Part shown: positions 41,796 to 53,900 of the stretch, in pieces
How the letters are laid out: each line of letters begins with the position of its first letter
How positions within the stretch are numbered: the stretch's first letter is position 1
NCBI GenBank assembly: GCA_963556145.1
Contig: OY744472.1
Coordinates: forward strand, 2,294,001-2,358,000
Direction of reading: 5' to 3'
Source of the DNA: Hygrocybe punicea
Lineage: Eukaryota; Basidiomycota; Agaricomycetes; Agaricales; Hygrophoraceae
Length of the DNA: 64,000 nucleotides
Translations under genes and position numbers: made by a program
Notes under the pieces: generated by a model
Seen by the model: the letters and a program-made list of their open reading frames with translations, nothing else
What the model was told of the DNA's origin: nothing
The model's database searches: none

Positions 41796-43551
41796 ATGCC
41801 TCATAATGAGAACAACAATGAAGTGCAAAGTCAAACCCAGGTGACATCCTTCGACCTGGAAACTACCTTTGAACTGACAGTCAGGGACATGTGTGTCAAG
41901 GTCACCAATGATTACCACACAGGTAGGATTGACAAGCCCACCACCATCCTGGAACTCACCTTGGCCATACATTTCGGAGCCATCAATGAAGACGATGCCA
42001 TTAATTGCCAGACTTTCAGAGCCTATTGCTGCATGCTCGATAGCTACGATAATGTACAAAGAGGTGGGTCCAACCATTCAAACATGCTAAACTGACTTGT
42101 CGACACCGATTATGGTGAAGGAGACCTGGAGACCATACTCAGGGAAACCTGTGGTGAAGATGACAATGTTGTTACTTGACTGCCTAAATGTGGAGCCAGT
42201 AAGTCTCTCGATGATGCCGATGACCAGCCTAATCCTGTGAAATGGCATGTTAATATTGCCCTTTTCCTGTGGGTCATCCAGGAATTGCTCCATCCATTGA
42301 TCCTCCATCCGTCCTTACATGAAACATGTACCCTTCTCAAAAACTTCTCACAAGATATCAAGTTTACAGTCACATCCATACTCAACTCTGCTTCCTGTCC
42401 CCAGTTCCCTCACTCTGAGTGGACTGGTCTCGTCTCTGGGTGTGCCGTCGACCTTGTCCATGTCCTATTCAGTCTGTTCACCACTTCCACCGCGAACTCA
42501 CACAAGGAACATGTCAGATCCTTTGAGATCTCACTTGGACCATCATCCCCCGCTAAAACTGTCACCTTACACAGCGAGTGGATCACTGCTTGGGAACCTA
42601 CCATTGAAGCCACTGCCTTTGTCTTCCCACTATGGGAACCTGAACTACACTGTTTCAGACATTACATATCTGGATTATTCACAGCCCTCCTGGTGGAACA
42701 ACACCAACGCATCATCGCCCTTGACAAAGGCATTTATGTCCACATAGCGCAATGCCAGGACCTCCTACTTACTGATGCAAATGAGTTCGCAGACCTCCAA
42801 CTCCACTGGATCCACTCATGGGATAGGCAGCTCGAACCACAACATGCAGTCGCAATCACCCTGCAAACTCGGCACCAAGATACATGCTGCCGCTGGAATG
42901 ACAATAAGTGCCCAAACTCTGTGAACAAATGTAACTACGTCCACCATTGCTCTAAGTGTAACTCCACCTCGCACAATGCACCCGATTGCCCACCTAAGCA
43001 ACCCTGATCCTTGGTCCCCCCGGCTGAAGTACACTCACTATCTCGTCTGGGATGACGGTGGCCCAGAGCACCTTTCCGTTGCCCTGTCCAGCCTCCATGA
43101 GCTGCCAGTGCCCACAGTCCCCCTGAATGAACTCTGGAACACAGCTGCCCTCTCCATGATCTGCGACCACCCTGAACTTTTTACAATCGTCACCCCCATC
43201 CGTGTTGATGTGTTCACAAGTTATCTTGCCTCCCACCCCAACTGTCCCTTTGTGGACTCCATGTGCAATGCCTTATGTGTTGGCTTCTGGCTGTGGGCCC
43301 AGACATCCAGCCTTGACTACCCGACTACTTGGGACAATTCACATCAGCCCATCACAGACCCTTCCCACCATGCCTTCCTTTTGGAACAGCATGACACTGA
43401 GGTCACGCTTGGCCAGCTCTCACCATCCTTTGGTATGGACCTCATTCCTGGCATGTACAGATTGCCCCTTGGCATCATTCTCAAGCTACACTCTTCAAAG
43501 CTCCATATGGTGGTTGACCAGAGCATGGTGATACACCTGTATCACTGCTGA
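41796..43551 (+). pseudogene. Retrotransposon Gag and RT-leader relic, truncated (possibly tyrosine-recombinase/DIRS-like)
   Basis: First frame MPHNENNNEVQ to 42095. After stops, frame 42237-43007 carries WEPTIEATAFVFPLWEPEL, LLLTDANEFADLQL and a Cys/His-rich array CCRWNDNKCPNSVNKC..HHCSKCNSTSH. An overlapping frame 42976-43551 reads TPIRVDVFTSYLASHPN, GFWLWAQT, LGQLSPSFGMDLIPGMY and HMVVDQSM, the leader before an RT palm. It stops before any catalytic Asp motif. The gag zinc-finger style and VVDQS leader resemble basidiomycete tyrosine-recombinase retroelements, but without RT or recombinase the class is a guess. Confidence 0.5.
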
Positions 43552-44573
43552 GCCCCGATTTAGTTTATTTTAGATTTCTTTCTTTTCTTATTTACTTCAG
43601 TATTTAAAGACTGTAGTAAATAGAGACAAACAAGAAACCTTTCTCCCTTTCACTTCAAGTTTGAGCTCTCTTGAGTGGCTTCAGAGACCCACAATCTCGC
43701 ATTCACACTCAGTCCCCACAAGGACCTCAAGTGTATCATTTTGGAGCCCACCACAAGGGGTCCCAAGTCATCTCAGCTTTTTGGTTATCCCTTTTCCAGT
43801 GCTTATCAGCAGCTTAGCCACTTGTTGCACCAGTTTCAGCAGCATTTTCCAGCATTCCTTATTGTCTAGTTTCCTCAAGTCTTCCCTGACATCTTCGACA
43901 CTTCTGTTCATTTTCTATTGCCTATTGCACCTCCTTGGCAGCACAACTTGGCCGTCTTTGTTATTCATGTCACACCATCACATCCATCACGCACCATTAC
44001 CTTTGTCCACCACCTTTACCATTTTATTTCACTAATCCATCCCCCCCACACTCATTTTACAACCCCAATGCACTTGGAATTCCATGCCCCACAGAATCCA
44101 GTGGAAAAACCGTGTCCAGAAAGCCCCAAAACAGCCCCAATGACCATGTCCAACAAGGACCACTGTTTACGTGTAACACACAAAACGGAGATGAAATAAG
44201 CCACAAAACAGATGCAATGCATGTGCAATGCAATGGGTGTTGCATGTGCACTCACAGGTATGCCCCTCATTCCTGTTTCCATGGTAACCATGCAGGAAAA
44301 CACATTAAAATGTGGTTTTCAATGCGTCCAACCATTTCCGCCCCCATTTGGCCCACCGTTCTTGTCTACAACCTCATCGTTGTCTCCAGAGGCAAGCCCA
44401 GTCCCATCCCCAACCTTTGAACCAAAGCCATCCACAGAAAAATGCATCCGTGCACACCCAACCCTGTTTTCGAAGCTTCCCACCATTTTGCCCCCATTTC
44501 ATCTGCAGTCCATGTCTACGGCCTCACCGTTGTCCCCAGAAGCAAACCATGACACAGCCTTGCCATCTGAACA
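43552..44573. other. Non-coding region
   Basis: Composition is C/T-rich on the + strand (CCACC, CATCC tracts). No start-to-stop frame with domain-like sequence. Nothing recognised. Confidence 0.5.
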
Positions 44574-44836
44574 TAGTGTTTTAAAGTCCAGTCCATAGGA
44601 CCAGAAAAAAACCAGAACTGGACCAGACCCAACCGCAAAAACACCGGACCACCGGTTGTGGTTGGGCCACTTTTGGAAGGTTGCTGGTTGTGGTTTCCCG
44701 ATGTGGACAAAGCTTACGCAACCGAGTTGTAACTGGTTGTAACTGGTTACAACTCAACCTCACTACAAGTTCAGCAAATGACCACGACGGTGGCAAACAA
44801 TGATGATGGCAGCAAAATGGTGGCATCACGAGGGAA

Positions 44837-46026
44837 TAAGGCATGTCACGCGTGCACTCATGGGTGATCCGGATCCAAACTTGCAAGTTTTTTTAATCAA
44901 AATTTACATACCCAGACCCTGTGTGGTTTTTTTAATCCACTGGACTCGGATCCATGGGTCAGCTACCCGCAGATCCTCGGGTACTTGCAGGTGACCTGGG
45001 GCTCGATGTGCTTTGGACCGTGAACCATCCTCCTCCACCCTCAAATTTCCTCACAAGCCACAATGCCATGTCAACTGATGTGGGCCTGGGGTTGCGAGGA
45101 GTGGGGAGGAGTGGGGAGGAGGGGGGACCTTTCAGTGGCATCGTGCCACCACCATGGCTGTTGCTGTTGTGTTGCTGCCAGTGCTGTTGCTGCTGCATTG
45201 CTGCCAGTGCTGTTGTTGCTGCTGTTGTTGCTGCCACCATTGCTGCTGCTGCTGTTCCTGCTGCTGCTGTTCCCACTGCTGCCATTGCTGCTGCATTGCT
45301 GCCACCACCATTGCTGCCATCGTTGCTGCTGCCACTGCTGTGGTTGTTGCTGCCGCTGTTTTCATTGCAGCCATGGCTGCTGCCACAGCTGCTGTGGTTG
45401 CCATGGGCTGCTGCCACATCCACACTCATGGGCATCATGGAACTGTGGGGGTAAGTATAGATAAATGAAATAAATGACAAAGAGAACTTATCTTAGCAGT
45501 GGGGGTGGATGCACCACTCCCTGCTGTGTCCTTGTGTTGCTACCATCCCTGGTTCCTGTTGTGGGTGTGGTGTTGGTGTGGGCATGGTGTTGGCATGGGT
45601 GTTGGCAGGCATTGGTGTGGGCATTGGTGCTGCTGCTGCTGCTGCTGTTGCTGGCTGTCCTCATCATGATTCTCTGTGTAATAAAATGTCAGTAAAGTTA
45701 AGATTCTTTGAGAGCTTACCATTTTGTCTTGTGAGTGTTGCTGTTATTGTTGAGTCAACGTTTCGCGTCTTTGTTTAAGATCACATCCCACGATTTCATA
45801 TGCAAAAATGGACACAAAAATTAAACATTTGAGTATCTACAGAGAATGAGTTTTGGCTGTGACCTGCGAGTACTCACACAGGTACCTGAGAGATAATATG
45901 TGACACCCAGATCTGTGAGTATTTCAGACAACTGGTAAATGGTACTCACGAGTAAGATATCCACAAGTTTTCCCATGGGTAAACCCATTGTGACCCGTGG
46001 GTTACCCAGAGTCATGACATGCCTTA
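44837..46026. mobile_element. hAT-like non-autonomous element (1,190 bp), nested
   Basis: Ends TAAGGCATGTCA...TGACATGCCTTA. Flanks CGAGGGAA (44829-44836) and TGAGGGAA (46027-46034) differ by a single C/T at a CpG, so this is an 8-bp TSD with one decayed base. Subterminal GGGTNAC repeats recall the 29311 element, whose ends also start TAAGG. Confidence 0.75.
45150..45425. repeat. Trinucleotide-rich tract (GCTGTTGCTGCC type)
   Basis: Imperfect GCT/GTT/GCC triplets that leave long open frames of Leu, Ala, Cys or Gln on every frame. Composition, not coding. A similar tract lies at 45620-45660. Confidence 0.8.
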
Positions 46027-46269
46027 TGAGGGAACACAACATGAGAAAAGGCAGCGGGGGTTGGCACACCCATCCCCACTGCAGAAGGTAAGTAATTTTT
46101 TGTTTTTTTGTTGTTGTTTTCTCAGCTACTAATTACACAAATGATGACAACAGCAGTACCAACACAAACAACACAAGCACCCGACGAGGACGACAGGTGG
46201 CAAGGTTGAGGATGACAATGACAGCCACCACCACCACCCTGACAATGATAACGACACCCACAGCTCTCC

Positions 46270-46460
46270 AAATGGGATGACAGCAATGACAACATCAACA
46301 ATAACGACCACGAACATCACCACCACCACCACCACCACCATCACCACAACAATGACAATGACCATCACAACCACGACCACAAAGACCACAACAACAATGA
46401 CAACCATGACCATGACCACGACCATTACCATGACGATGGCCATAGCCATCCCACCACCAA
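46270..46460. repeat. (ACC/ATG/ACA)n low-complexity tract
   Basis: Runs of ACC, ATG and ACA triplets produce Thr/Met-rich or Val-rich frames on the two strands. Part of the outer inverted-repeat element. Confidence 0.8.
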
Positions 46461-46984
46461 CCCCCAACATACCTTGCAGATGTGCATGACCACGTCAATT
46501 GACATTGGTGCTGCAACTGCGAGGTAACTGGGACTCAGAGGATGGCCGTGTTGGGCACCCCACCACAACACCAGCAACAGGGCCGCCAATGTGCCAACAC
46601 ATCCACAACCACCCACGCACCCAACAGAGTGGCCAACACGTCTGCGCCTACCTGTGCACCCAACACGATCACTGACATGCCCACAATTGTGGCTGCCAAC
46701 TACCAACTTGAACATGCCAGGGCCACCAATGCCCCATTTTATTTATTAAAATTTAATACATTAGTTGGTAGTTAGTATATTTACTTCGGTTCTGACTGGT
46801 GGCATGCACGGTCCCGGTTGAGACTGGTTAGGACCAGTCTGGTCCCCCCAAAAATAAATATTTAACCAGTCCCTATGGGTCCGGTTAAGGTTTTTGTGAA
46901 ATTGTGTGATCTGTTAACCAGTTCAGGTTCCGGTTAGCCCAAATTTGGGCAAAAAACTGGACCAGATTGGACTTTAAAACACTA

Positions 46985-47330
46985 CCAATGGTGACTGTAA
47001 AGGTAACTTTTTTTTTTCATATTTGACTACAAGGCCATTTAACCAACTGATGGCATGGTACCCCCTGATGTTGTTCAAAGCCAGTCCATTGACAACCAAG
47101 ATGCATTACTGCATTACTGCGGCCCTTTCCCTTGCTCCCGGAGCTGCTTGCACATTTCTCTTGTGGGTGAGACTTGTCTCTGAAGCTGAGGAGACTAAGA
47201 TGAGAATGAGACTCATATTTCTGTGGGGGACCCTTTGTGTGGATATCGTGAGCATGCCTGAGCCTGAGTAGTGTTGCCACAGCTTGGTCCAAAACCGTTA
47301 GCTGTTGGAGCCAGACCGATAATTAGCCGA
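46985..47330. other. Non-coding flank of the Ty3/gypsy insertion, with one orphan hAT-type end
   Basis: TAGTGTTGCCACAGC at 47269 looks like a hAT terminal repeat, but no matching right end is visible beyond the gypsy insertion. The flank reads into TSD CCGA (47327-47330). Confidence 0.45.
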
Positions 47331-48124
47331 TGTAGAGGGTCCTCGACCCTCTGAGGCCGTAACATCGATATCTAGCGAATCCGCTCGAACCCGACGTCTC
47401 TAGCAATCTACGTTCGAACCCGACGCAACCCGACGCAACCCGATGCATACCGACTAGCACGGCCGCTCACGTACCTGGACGGTCTATCTCCTAAACTCAC
47501 GGAACTTCAAATATCATAGATAGATCTCATCGGACTGGGATCCCGACATCGGACTTGCCTTATTCACGCCTAGCGTCTCCCTTATGGGGATATAGTAAAG
47601 TATATTGCATCTTTTACGGTTTTTATATCTTCCACCCATTTTCCCTGTCATTGTCGCCTCGCAACGCTCTTCCTACTTCCCCATTTTTATTCTCCTTTGT
47701 CTCCTCTCATTGGCCGAGGACTCTCGTCCGAATCTAGGTACACAAATTTGTAGTATAAAAACGGTGCCCAAGCGCCGTCTCAGAATAAGAAACCAGTTCC
47801 CCCATTTCCTCTCTCTGAGAATTAAGTCTCTCAGTAAATTCCATCGCACACATTGCTCGTCGGATTCCTCGACGCCCTCCCCGTCGTTCTACCGCCTTTA
47901 TCTCTACGTTTCTCATCACCCGACACCCGACCCGCCGTACCCGACATCGTCGGCTTCGTCGGCTTCGATCGGTCTCGATAGATTTCAGTAGTTTACTCGG
48001 CGGCTTCTTACTTTTTATATCCTATTATCTTACTGAAGCTTGTTAGACTATTCCTAGTCACTTCTACGCTGACCCCACAGGCTTAGGATTATTATTCCGC
48101 AGCCACCCCGACCTCGCCTTTACA
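47331..48124 (+). repeat. 5' LTR of the Ty3/gypsy element
   Basis: Starts TGTAGAGGGTCC, ends GCCTTTACA. Contains TAGTATAAAAACGG (TATA, about 47751-47764), likely the core promoter. Frames inside it (LYLPPIFPV...) recur in each LTR copy and are not genes. Confidence 0.95.
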
Positions 48125-48670
48125 TCTGGAGCCCACCGCGAGGAATAGTCTAGCACCACCATAGCTTCCTCTTCCCGTATCCCTCCCTCTGACCGTCGTC
48201 TTCGAGATCTTCCTCGAAGAACTCTTCAACAAGAACTCTCTTTAGCCGCCTTCGACCCGACAATCGACGACGACTTCTTCCAGCTAGTACCCGACCACCT
48301 CGCTCGACATAACAATCTCCCGCTCGTCTCAGGGTCAAACACCCCCCTATATCTTTCATCCGACAGTCTCGAATCGGTCGATATACCGATAATTACCATT
48401 ACACCCGACTCATCCGATCTCAGTTCGACACCCGCATCGCCTACGTCCCCGACTTCGACCTCGTTAGAACCCCCGTCCACGTCTTCGCTCTCGACATCGA
48501 AAACTCCGTCATCGTCATCATCTCCGTCTTCGCTCTCGACATCGAAAACTCCGTCATCGACATCGTCCCCGTCTTCGTCTTCGTCCACGCCGTCATCGCC
48601 CACGTTACCCGACCCGCTCATCGTACACCCGACAACCGCTTCATCGACATTTCAGCTTCTTCCACCCACA
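48125..48670 (+). promoter_or_regulatory. Leader with primer-binding site of the Ty3/gypsy element
   Basis: TGGAGCCCACCGCGAGG starts 2 bp after the LTR (48127) and is the expected tRNA primer-binding site; I cannot assign the tRNA. Further on, a ~50-bp unit (CTCGACATCGAAAACTCC) is repeated in tandem near 48490-48575. No ATG-led frame precedes gag. Confidence 0.6.
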
Positions 48671-50926
48671 ATGACTTCGACCTCTGGATCTTCGACCGCT
48701 CCCCACGTTACCGCTCCCCATGTTACTCCACGACAAATGCCCGCTTGCAGTCACTCCACGGCCCCGACCTTCGACGGGAACCCGCTCAATTTAAACCGCT
48801 TCTTCGAAGAAGTCGAGATACTTGCTGCTGATGCCGCTCTCGACGACGCAGGACGCATCAAGCATAGTCTGCGCTACGCGTCGCTTAGCGACTACGAGCT
48901 TTGGGCAAGTTTACCTAGCGCGACCGGCGTCGATTATGCCGCATTCAAGAAGAGCGTACTCGTGCTATACCCGGGTACGGAAGACGATCACCGGTACACT
49001 ATGGCGGATCTCGACCGTCTTACGCACACCCAAACTGCTTACGGTATCCGTACCCGCGCTGAACTTGGCGAATATTACCGCGAGTTCATCCGGATCTCGG
49101 GATTCCTCTTAGACAAGGGTCGAATCTCTCCCCGAGAACGCAACATCGCGTACGAGAACGGCTTCCATGTCGAGCTTAAAAAGGACATCAAAACCCGTCT
49201 GCAGTACCAAAAGCCGAACCATTTCCATAGCGACCCTTACGACTTCCAGGATTTCCACAATTGCGTCCACTTCTTGCTGGCCAGAACCGCGGCCGAACCG
49301 TCCACCGTCTCTCGTCTATCGTCAACGTCGCCTGCCGCCATCCGGTACTCGACTCCAATGGAACCCGCCACCCGCTACCCGCCACCCGCTCGCTATGACC
49401 CGGTCATTCCTAAAGCGGAACCGGTCGAACCTAACGTATCCGACCTATTTCGTCTCGTTTCGCAACAACTCGCTGTCCTCACACAAGCCCTCACCGAACG
49501 CAACAACCCCCCAAAGCCGTGTGCAAATAGGGCTGAGCCGACCACCGCGGGACAGGGTTTCACCAATTTCAACTGCCTCTTTTGCGACGACCCGTTCCAT
49601 CGTATACGCGATTGTCCTATTTGCGAGCAGTACACTCGAGACGGGATATGCCGCAAGAACGAGCACGGCCGCATCGTATTGCCTAACGGAATGTATCTTC
49701 CAAAGGCTATCGTCGGCAAAAATATGAGGGAACGCTTCGACGCGTGGCACGCACAGAACCCCGGCAACCACGCTCCCCCTGCCCGCAACCCCACAGAACC
49801 GTTCCAACGCGACCCGCCGCCTCATGTCAAAGCTAACTTCGTCTCCGCTGTCGAAGTAACCACCTACGAACCAGAGGCCACTACCGAGTACGCCGACATC
49901 TTTCAGTCCACGACGTCCGACATCGACGACGACAACGAACAGATTAAGGTTCTGGAAGCCGAAGTGCAGCGGCTTCGTAAACGGGTTAGATTCGACAGTG
50001 TAGAGATCCCATCTAAGGCGAAAGGCAAGTCTAGAGAAACGTTTCCCAATCTACCCACCACTTCCACGTCTGTCCCCGCCGCGAAACCCGCCGAGAAAAC
50101 GGCCAGACCTATCAACGAGCAGCCGATCACCATAGTCCCCCCTTCGAACACGCGGCCGACCGAGCCGACCGCCCTTGTACCGCGCACTCCCCAGAACCTT
50201 CCCGCATCGCACCCCCAATACCGCTACCAAGCCCCCATCGAAGATCCCGGTATCGCCAAATCCGTCATCGACCGCGCGCTCGATTCTCAAGTCTGCATTT
50301 CGCAGCGAGAACTTTTAGCCATGTCGTCCGACGCCCGCCGTCACATGAAGGACCTCACTACGTCGAAAAAGGTCACCGCCGAGAGTAACAACGTCGAGGT
50401 CTTCCATTTTCACGCACCTGAAATCCCCACTCGCGCCTGTCAACACTGTCAGGAAAACGTCCCGCTCGTCGTCGGCCGCGACTCAGTCCCTCTCCGTGCG
50501 GTCTACCCGCTCATCAACGGCAAATTCGTATTCGAGTGCGTCCTCGACAACGGTTCCATGATCATCGGCATGCGGCGCGATATTTGGGAGAAACTCGGTT
50601 ACGGCCTCCAAAATATGAAGATGCGGATGCAGTCGGCAAATAAAAGCGACAACGACACCCTCGGCCGGATCGCCAACCTAAAATTCACTTTTGGCGACGT
50701 CGATCTTTTCCTCCAAGTCCAAGTCGTCGACGACGCCCCCTACGAAATCCTCATCGGCCGCCCGTTCTTCACGCTATCCGAAGCCCTTACGAAGGATTAT
50801 AAAAACGGAGAACAACAAGTCACGATCACAGATCCAAACACCGGCGCCGTCGTCACCTTGCCCACCATCGAGCACAACCAAAAGAACCGACGAGAGCGGT
50901 CCGACACCGGAAAGCCGGATTTTTAG
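48671..50926 (+). CDS. gag: Gag-protease polyprotein of the Ty3/gypsy element
   Basis: A 751-residue frame, ATG in context CCACAATG. The N-terminal ~230 residues are capsid-like (FDGNPLNLNRFFEEVEILA, LYPGTEDD). Zinc knuckle CLFCDDPFHRIRDC near residue 300. A charged helical stretch QIKVLEAEVQRLRKRVRF near 415. A retropepsin-like domain near residues 615-700: FECVLDNGSMIIGM with DNGS at the active site, then ILIGRPFF as the C-terminal motif. DNGS instead of DTG/DSG is unusual. The frame ends at TAG 50924, preceded by GGATTTTTAG, where a -1 slip would enter pol. Intact and likely expressed from the LTR promoter. Function: particle assembly, RNA packaging and polyprotein processing. Confidence 0.9.
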   Translation: MTSTSGSSTAPHVTAPHVTPRQMPACSHSTAPTFDGNPLNLNRFFEEVEILAADAALDDAGRIKHSLRYASLSDYELWASLPSATGVDYAAFKKSVLVLYPGTEDDHRYTMADLDRLTHTQTAYGIRTRAELGEYYREFIRISGFLLDKGRISPRERNIAYENGFHVELKKDIKTRLQYQKPNHFHSDPYDFQDFHNCVHFLLARTAAEPSTVSRLSSTSPAAIRYSTPMEPATRYPPPARYDPVIPKAEPVEPNVSDLFRLVSQQLAVLTQALTERNNPPKPCANRAEPTTAGQGFTNFNCLFCDDPFHRIRDCPICEQYTRDGICRKNEHGRIVLPNGMYLPKAIVGKNMRERFDAWHAQNPGNHAPPARNPTEPFQRDPPPHVKANFVSAVEVTTYEPEATTEYADIFQSTTSDIDDDNEQIKVLEAEVQRLRKRVRFDSVEIPSKAKGKSRETFPNLPTTSTSVPAAKPAEKTARPINEQPITIVPPSNTRPTEPTALVPRTPQNLPASHPQYRYQAPIEDPGIAKSVIDRALDSQVCISQRELLAMSSDARRHMKDLTTSKKVTAESNNVEVFHFHAPEIPTRACQHCQENVPLVVGRDSVPLRAVYPLINGKFVFECVLDNGSMIIGMRRDIWEKLGYGLQNMKMRMQSANKSDNDTLGRIANLKFTFGDVDLFLQVQVVDDAPYEILIGRPFFTLSEALTKDYKNGEQQVTITDPNTGAVVTLPTIEHNQKNRRERSDTGKPDF
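50917..50926 (+). promoter_or_regulatory. Candidate -1 frameshift site at the gag-pol junction
   Basis: GGATTTTTAG: gag is read GAT TTT TAG. A one-base slip back keeps TTT paired and continues TTA GAA GTC in the pol frame, which is open for over 100 bp upstream and throughout pol. Downstream RNA structure was not evaluated. Confidence 0.45.
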
Positions 50927-53900
50927 AAGTCGAGGACCCGGAGATACCTCTCGGAAAGGACGCACCGGGAGATGAGAAGCCGCCACTCGAAAGCGACCAC
51001 ACCTATACCACGAACTATGCTTCCCTTTTGCCGTTTCCCCTAGAAGAGGACTTATGTTTTTCTATCGATTTAGATTTCTCTTCATCTCAGCCTCAGACTG
51101 CCGCCCAGTACATTTCATTGTTGACCGATGTACAAAATCAGCTACGTACTACCGATACCCTTCCTTCGTCTTGTTCCGTCTCCGCTCCTGCGTCACATAT
51201 TTCCTCTTCGAATATTTGTAACAAAGCCTCTACTGAACACGCTACTTATATCTCGTATACCACCCCCCCTACCAGGGACCTAAAAGGAGTCGTTACCAAG
51301 AAAAAGTATAAGAAGGTAGCCGATCGTATCCGCCCAATTTCTACCACTCTCCCCGACGAATACCGCATCATACGCGAGATCACCGGCGACCCGCTAGCCG
51401 ATTTACCCACGCTCCCGACTCACCCGCCCGACTTTACACCCGGCACCCGCTATACCCAGGAACGACACGACGCAATGCCGATGAACCCAGATGGTTTCCT
51501 TTGGCCTGAGGAAGAGAAACTCGGCCACCATATCATCAAAACGCAAGAAGCCGCTTTCGCCTGGAACGAATCCGAAAAAGGCCAGTTCAATACGGACTAC
51601 TTCCCGCCGATCCACATTCCCACCGTACCGCACGACCCGTGGGTCCATCGCAATATCCCAATCCCACCCGGCATCCTTAACGAAGTCATCGGCATCATCA
51701 AAGACAAAATTAACGCCGGTACCTATGAACCCTCGAATTCGTCATATCGCTCCCGCTGGTTTTGCGTTTTGAAAAAGGACGGGAAGTCTCTTCGAATCGT
51801 CCACGATCTACAGCCGCTTAACGCCGTCACTATCCGCGATCCCGCCGTACCGCCCATGACCGAGCACTTGGCCGAGGCCTTTGGCGGCCACTCTTGCTAC
51901 GCTTCCTTCGACCTCTTCGTCTCTTTCGACCAACGCCTCGTCCACCCCTCGTCTCGGGACTATATGACTTTTCAGTCTCCACTCGGAACGCTTCGACTTA
52001 CGCGGATTGCTATGGGATACACAAATTCCCCGCAGATCCTACACGGTGACTCCACGTACATCCTCCGTGACGAAATCCCTCATCTTGCCGTTCCGTATAT
52101 GGACGATATTCCCGTTAAAGGGCCTCCAACCCGCTACGAGCAACCCGACGGTACCTACGAGACTATACCCGAGAACCCGGCAATCCGACGTTTCATTTGG
52201 GAACACTTCCAAGGTGTCAACCGGGTCATCCAGCGTTTCCGCTATGTCGGCGGTACCTTCAACGGCAAAAAACTCGAGTTGTGTCGACCCTCAGTCATCG
52301 TTGTTGGCCACCGATGCACATACGAAGGAAGAGTAGCCGACGACTCCAAAGTACAGAAGATTCGCGATTGGCCACTGCCGACCAACCTCACCGAAGTTCG
52401 CGCCTTTCTCGGTATCTGCGGCGTCTTGCGTATTTTTATCAAGGACTTCTCGCTTCACTCCCGACCCCTCATCTGCCTTACCCGCAAAGGTATACCCTTC
52501 GAATTTGGTGAAGAAGAAGAGACCGCCGTCGACTACCTCAAAAACGCCGTCATTACGTCGCCAGCGCTGCGCGCTATCGACTACACGCGTGAATGGGAAG
52601 TGATTCTCGCCGTCGATTCATCCGTTCTTGGAGTCGGCTTCGTTCTTATGCAAATCCGCGCCGACGGAAAGCGCTATCCGAATCGCTTTGGTTCAATATC
52701 GTGGAACGAACGCGAAGCCCGATACTCCCAGTCCAAGCTCGAACTCTACGGCCTCTTCAGGGCCCTCCGCGCCTATCGGATTTTCATTATCGGCGTCCGC
52801 AACCTCACCGTTGAAGTCGACGCGAAGTACATAAAAGGGATGCTCAACAACCCCGACATTCAGCCCAATGCAACGATCAATCGATGGATAGCCGGCGTGC
52901 TCTTATTTGACTTTAGACTCGTTCACGTACCCACTTCCGCACACGGTGCACCCGACGGACTCTCCCGACGTCCCCGCGCTGCAGAAGACCCCGAGGAGAT
53001 CAACGATTCCGACGATTGGCTCGACCACTCCTACGGTTTCTTTATGGAAGTCGTCAACTACCGACCCGTCCCCATACCGTCTAAGCCGATTGCCGTATGC
53101 GGCCGCTGCCGTGCCACAGCCGACCGACTCCAAGAATTACCCGCCATCCTCGTCTACACAAATCAGGAAGCCGTATCTGACATACCGCGATCCGATAAAG
53201 CCCGCGCGGCCGACGCTCGTCTTGCCCTCGTCGAGACTTGGTTACGAGATCTAACCCGACCCGCGAACTTCACGGACGAAGAATACCGTCTGTTCCTACG
53301 ATACGCCCTTGAATTCTTCGTCACCGATAACAAGCTTTGGCGCAAAGACCGTCACGGAAAACACAAACTCGTCATACCGCCCGACCGCCGGCTTCAGTTA
53401 CTCAAAGACGCTCACGACTCTCTCGGCCATAAAGGTATATTCTCCGTCCGCGCTCGGCTACTCGATCGTTTCTGGTGGCTGCACCTCGACCACGACGTTA
53501 AATGGTACGTCCAGTCTTGCCATCAGTGCCAAGTACGGCAAATGCGTTATCATCACATTCCGCCCACCGTCGCTACACCGGCCTCACTATTTCGTAAAGC
53601 GTATGTCGACACAATGTTTATGCCACGATCCGGCGGCTATCGATACATCGTCCAAGCCCGTTGCTCCCTGTCCGCCTACCCTGAGTTCCGCATGTTACGC
53701 CGCGAGACCGGCTCCACCATCGGCACGTTCTTGTTCGAAGACATCTTATGCCGTTGGGGCGCTCTCGAAGAAATCGTTACCGACAACGGCAAGCCGTTCG
53801 TAGAAGCGCTCGACTATCTCGCCTCCCGCTACGGTATCCGCCACATCCGCATTTCGCCCTATAACTCACAAGCGAACGGACCCGTTGAGCGTCGCCACCT

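Larger units (their letters stand above)
44574..46984. mobile_element. Inverted-repeat element (TAGTGTTTTAAAGTCC family), 2.4 kb with nested insertion
   Basis: Ends TAGTGTTTTAAAGTCCAGTCC...GGACTTTAAAACACTA. Its first ~130 bp align with a second copy at 61239-61372. No TSD could be matched (flanks TCTGAACA and CCAATGGT), so it may be rearranged. It contains the 1,190-bp element at 44837 and trinucleotide-rich tracts. No transposase. Confidence 0.7.

Noticed and set aside
45063..45480. Possible Cys/Leu-rich secreted protein
   Set aside because: Every frame is open because of GCT/GCC/GTT triplets; no signal or start context.
47605..47991. A 128-codon frame found in three places (also near 30135 and 56617)
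   Set aside because: It lies inside the gypsy LTR copies and covers the TATA region; repeated only because the LTR is repeated.
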